Source: Rebecca billardiae RCC1528
Lineage: Eukaryota > Haptophyta
Assembly: GCA_965240325.2 (NCBI GenBank)
Contig: OZ251241.1
Coordinates: 1,364,001 to 1,428,000, forward strand
Length of the DNA stretch: 64,000 bases
Reading direction: 5' to 3'
The notes beneath the pieces are model-generated. The model did no database searches. It saw only the letters and a list, made by a program, of their open reading frames with translations, and was not told the origin of the DNA. This document shows, one piece after another, positions 62,702 through 64,000 of this stretch; position 1 is the first letter of the stretch, and each line of letters opens with the position of its first letter. The position numbers were made by a program, and so were the translations under genes.

Positions 62702-64000
62702 TTACGATGCGGAAGATGCTGCTGCCGATGACGGTCGTCGGCCGGCGCGCCGCCACTCCGCGGCGGCGGCGGCCTTCTCCGTGACGTACTCGACAAGCAT
62801 GAAGGTGTGCATCCCCACTCTCGGCAGCGCAACTGTCGGCTCGTTCGCCACGGGCGCAAACTGCCCAAAGGTGACGTACGGCGTGCGCGGCGATGCGGCG
62901 ATGCGGAACGGCTGGCACGAGGACGAGAGAGTCCAGAAGTAGCGCGCGCCCACGACCGCCGATGCGTCGAACGTGTCCAGGTGCGCGCCCATGCGCTCTC
63001 GCACCCAGCTGCACACCGTCACGCCCGGCAGCGCCCGCGCGCGCTCGAGCGCGCGCTCCAGCGCTGGCTGGTTAAGCCCTGGGCGGACTGCATAGATGGC
63101 CGAGTCGTCAAAGCCGAGCTGTGCCGCCGTGGCGTTCACAAACCACGTCGCGCTGTGGGCCCACGCCTCGTGCAAATGGTTCCACTGCGCGGGGTTGGGT
63201 CGCGCCGCGGGCGGGGTTGTCGGATCGCACGTTGGGGGCACCGCCCGGCCAATCGGCGATCGAGCGCGGCCGCGCGTGCGCGCGCACAGCAGGGTCGCAC
63301 GGGCATCGCTCAAGGGAGGCTCCGGCGCGCACCGTCCACACGACGCGCGCGTCCACCCTGGGGAAGAGCTCCTGCTGGACCGTGTGCGTCGCCCGGTCGC
63401 CGGGCACGATGTACGCGTTGAAGTGGGGGAGCTCTGCCTTGCGCCGGGCGCCCTCCGAGTATGACCACATCAGGAACTGCCGCACCGGCAGCAGCGCAGG
63501 CCGCTGCATGGCGGTCGCCCAGGTGACGGCCGCGACCGCCCACGCGTTGAGCGGCGGGCTGCCGAGCGGGCGGATGTCGTTCACCAGCTGGGCGTGCTGC
63601 AGCGGCAGCTCGAGGAACCGCGCAAAGCCCTTGGGGTACCGGTACACGAGGCAGCCGATGCCGCCGCCCGCCTGCGTGCACTGCATGTCGCCGCCGAGCG
63701 CCATCTGGATGCCGCCGCGGCTGTGTGGGAGCGTCGAGCCGGTGGCGCCACCGAACAGGATCGAGTGGTGGATGTGGTACGGCGGCGAGCCGAGCAGCCG
63801 CCAGCTGCCCTCCTCTGCGATGCCCAGGAAGATCCCGCGTACCGGGATGCGCTCGCCCGCGCGCATGCCCGGCGGCATGATCGGGCTCGAGTAGTCAACC
63901 CAGTCGAAGCCGCCGACGCTCGAGTGCGGGCCGACGCGCACGAGGAGCGTGGTGAGCTCCGCGCCCTGGAGCACGCACTGCTGGTACGTGACCGCGCGCG
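62702..64000 (-). CDS. Unrecognised protein, 5' end beyond the window
   Basis: Two exons on the minus strand: from the window edge to 63333, then 63184-62702, joined through a GTGCGC donor and GCGCAG acceptor in phase 0 (VVWT-WNHLHEAW). The visible part is about 380 residues. It has SSPIMPPGMRAGERIPVRGI, a His-rich PPYHIHHSILFGGATGS that could bind metal, GGIGCLVYRYPKGFARFLEL, and further on NHLHEAWAHSATWFVNATAA. The HxHH segment faintly recalls copper type II monooxygenases, but spacing and other motifs do not support that call. An alternative frame near the 3' end reads VIGSSIFRIVIFGLVGAP, which looks like a membrane helix, so the last exon boundary may be wrong. Function unknown. Confidence 0.55.

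Noticed and set aside
62702-64000. Calling the right-edge gene a copper type II monooxygenase
   Set aside because: The HxHH segment alone is not enough, and other ligand motifs and disulfide spacing of that family are not seen.

Overview
The window is nuclear DNA from a GC-rich unicellular eukaryotic alga. The evidence is spliced genes for core eukaryotic machinery (DNA polymerase delta, RNA polymerase I subunit A49, PRP8, ribosomal protein S18, cytosolic HSP90, MCM4) alongside proteins that look plastid-targeted (an adrenodoxin-type ferredoxin with a PDZ domain, a triose-phosphate-translocator-type carrier, a PPR/HhH protein). Their N-termini read as signal peptide plus transit peptide, which points to a secondary plastid. 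A haptophyte or a pelagophyte fits best; this is inference from style and content, not a proven identification. Introns are short (about 100-360 nt) and GC-rich, and 20 of the 25 placed with both ends begin GTGCG.

Layout. 96-2568 (+): 3' part of POLD1. 3673-5284 (-): RPA49. 5544-6260 (+): PDZ-ferredoxin protein. 6806-9493 (-): Ala-rich coiled-coil protein with internal duplications. 9854-17515 (-): PRP8. 17725-18367 (+): RPS18, head to head with PRP8. 19373-21044 (-): TPR protein, head to head with an L-asparaginase (21344-22652 +). 23061-25101 (+): polytopic membrane protein. 25932-27173 (-): class 3 lipase. About 27252-28606 (+): sulfotransferase-like gene with uncertain exons.

From about 28.6 to 34.3 kb no gene can be supported. 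This island carries several repeat families, including a pair of ~320 bp direct repeats about 4 kb apart. 34354-38370 (-): a second, much longer coiled-coil protein. 38842-41516 (-): HSP90. 43005-46220 (+): MCM4, with two E2F-like sites upstream. 47042-48463 (+): plastid phosphate-translocator-type carrier. 49185-52853 (-): an intronless gene joining a nucleotidyltransferase-like domain to a DMT/EamA transporter. 53450-53965 (-): PLAC8-type Cys-rich protein. 54129-55520 (-) and 55636-56961 (+): PPR/HhH protein and IQ-motif protein, head to head. 57349-59883 (+): NIPA-like transporter. 60234-62333 (+): 5'-nucleotidase-type phosphoesterase with C-terminal EF-hands. 62702-64000 (-): a partial gene of unknown function.

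The genes do not form an operon. The most unusual items are the nucleotidyltransferase-EamA fusion, the PDZ-ferredoxin protein, the phosphoesterase-EF-hand protein, the GTGCGC splice-donor habit and the repeat island. I found no tRNA, rRNA, CRISPR array or intact transposase.
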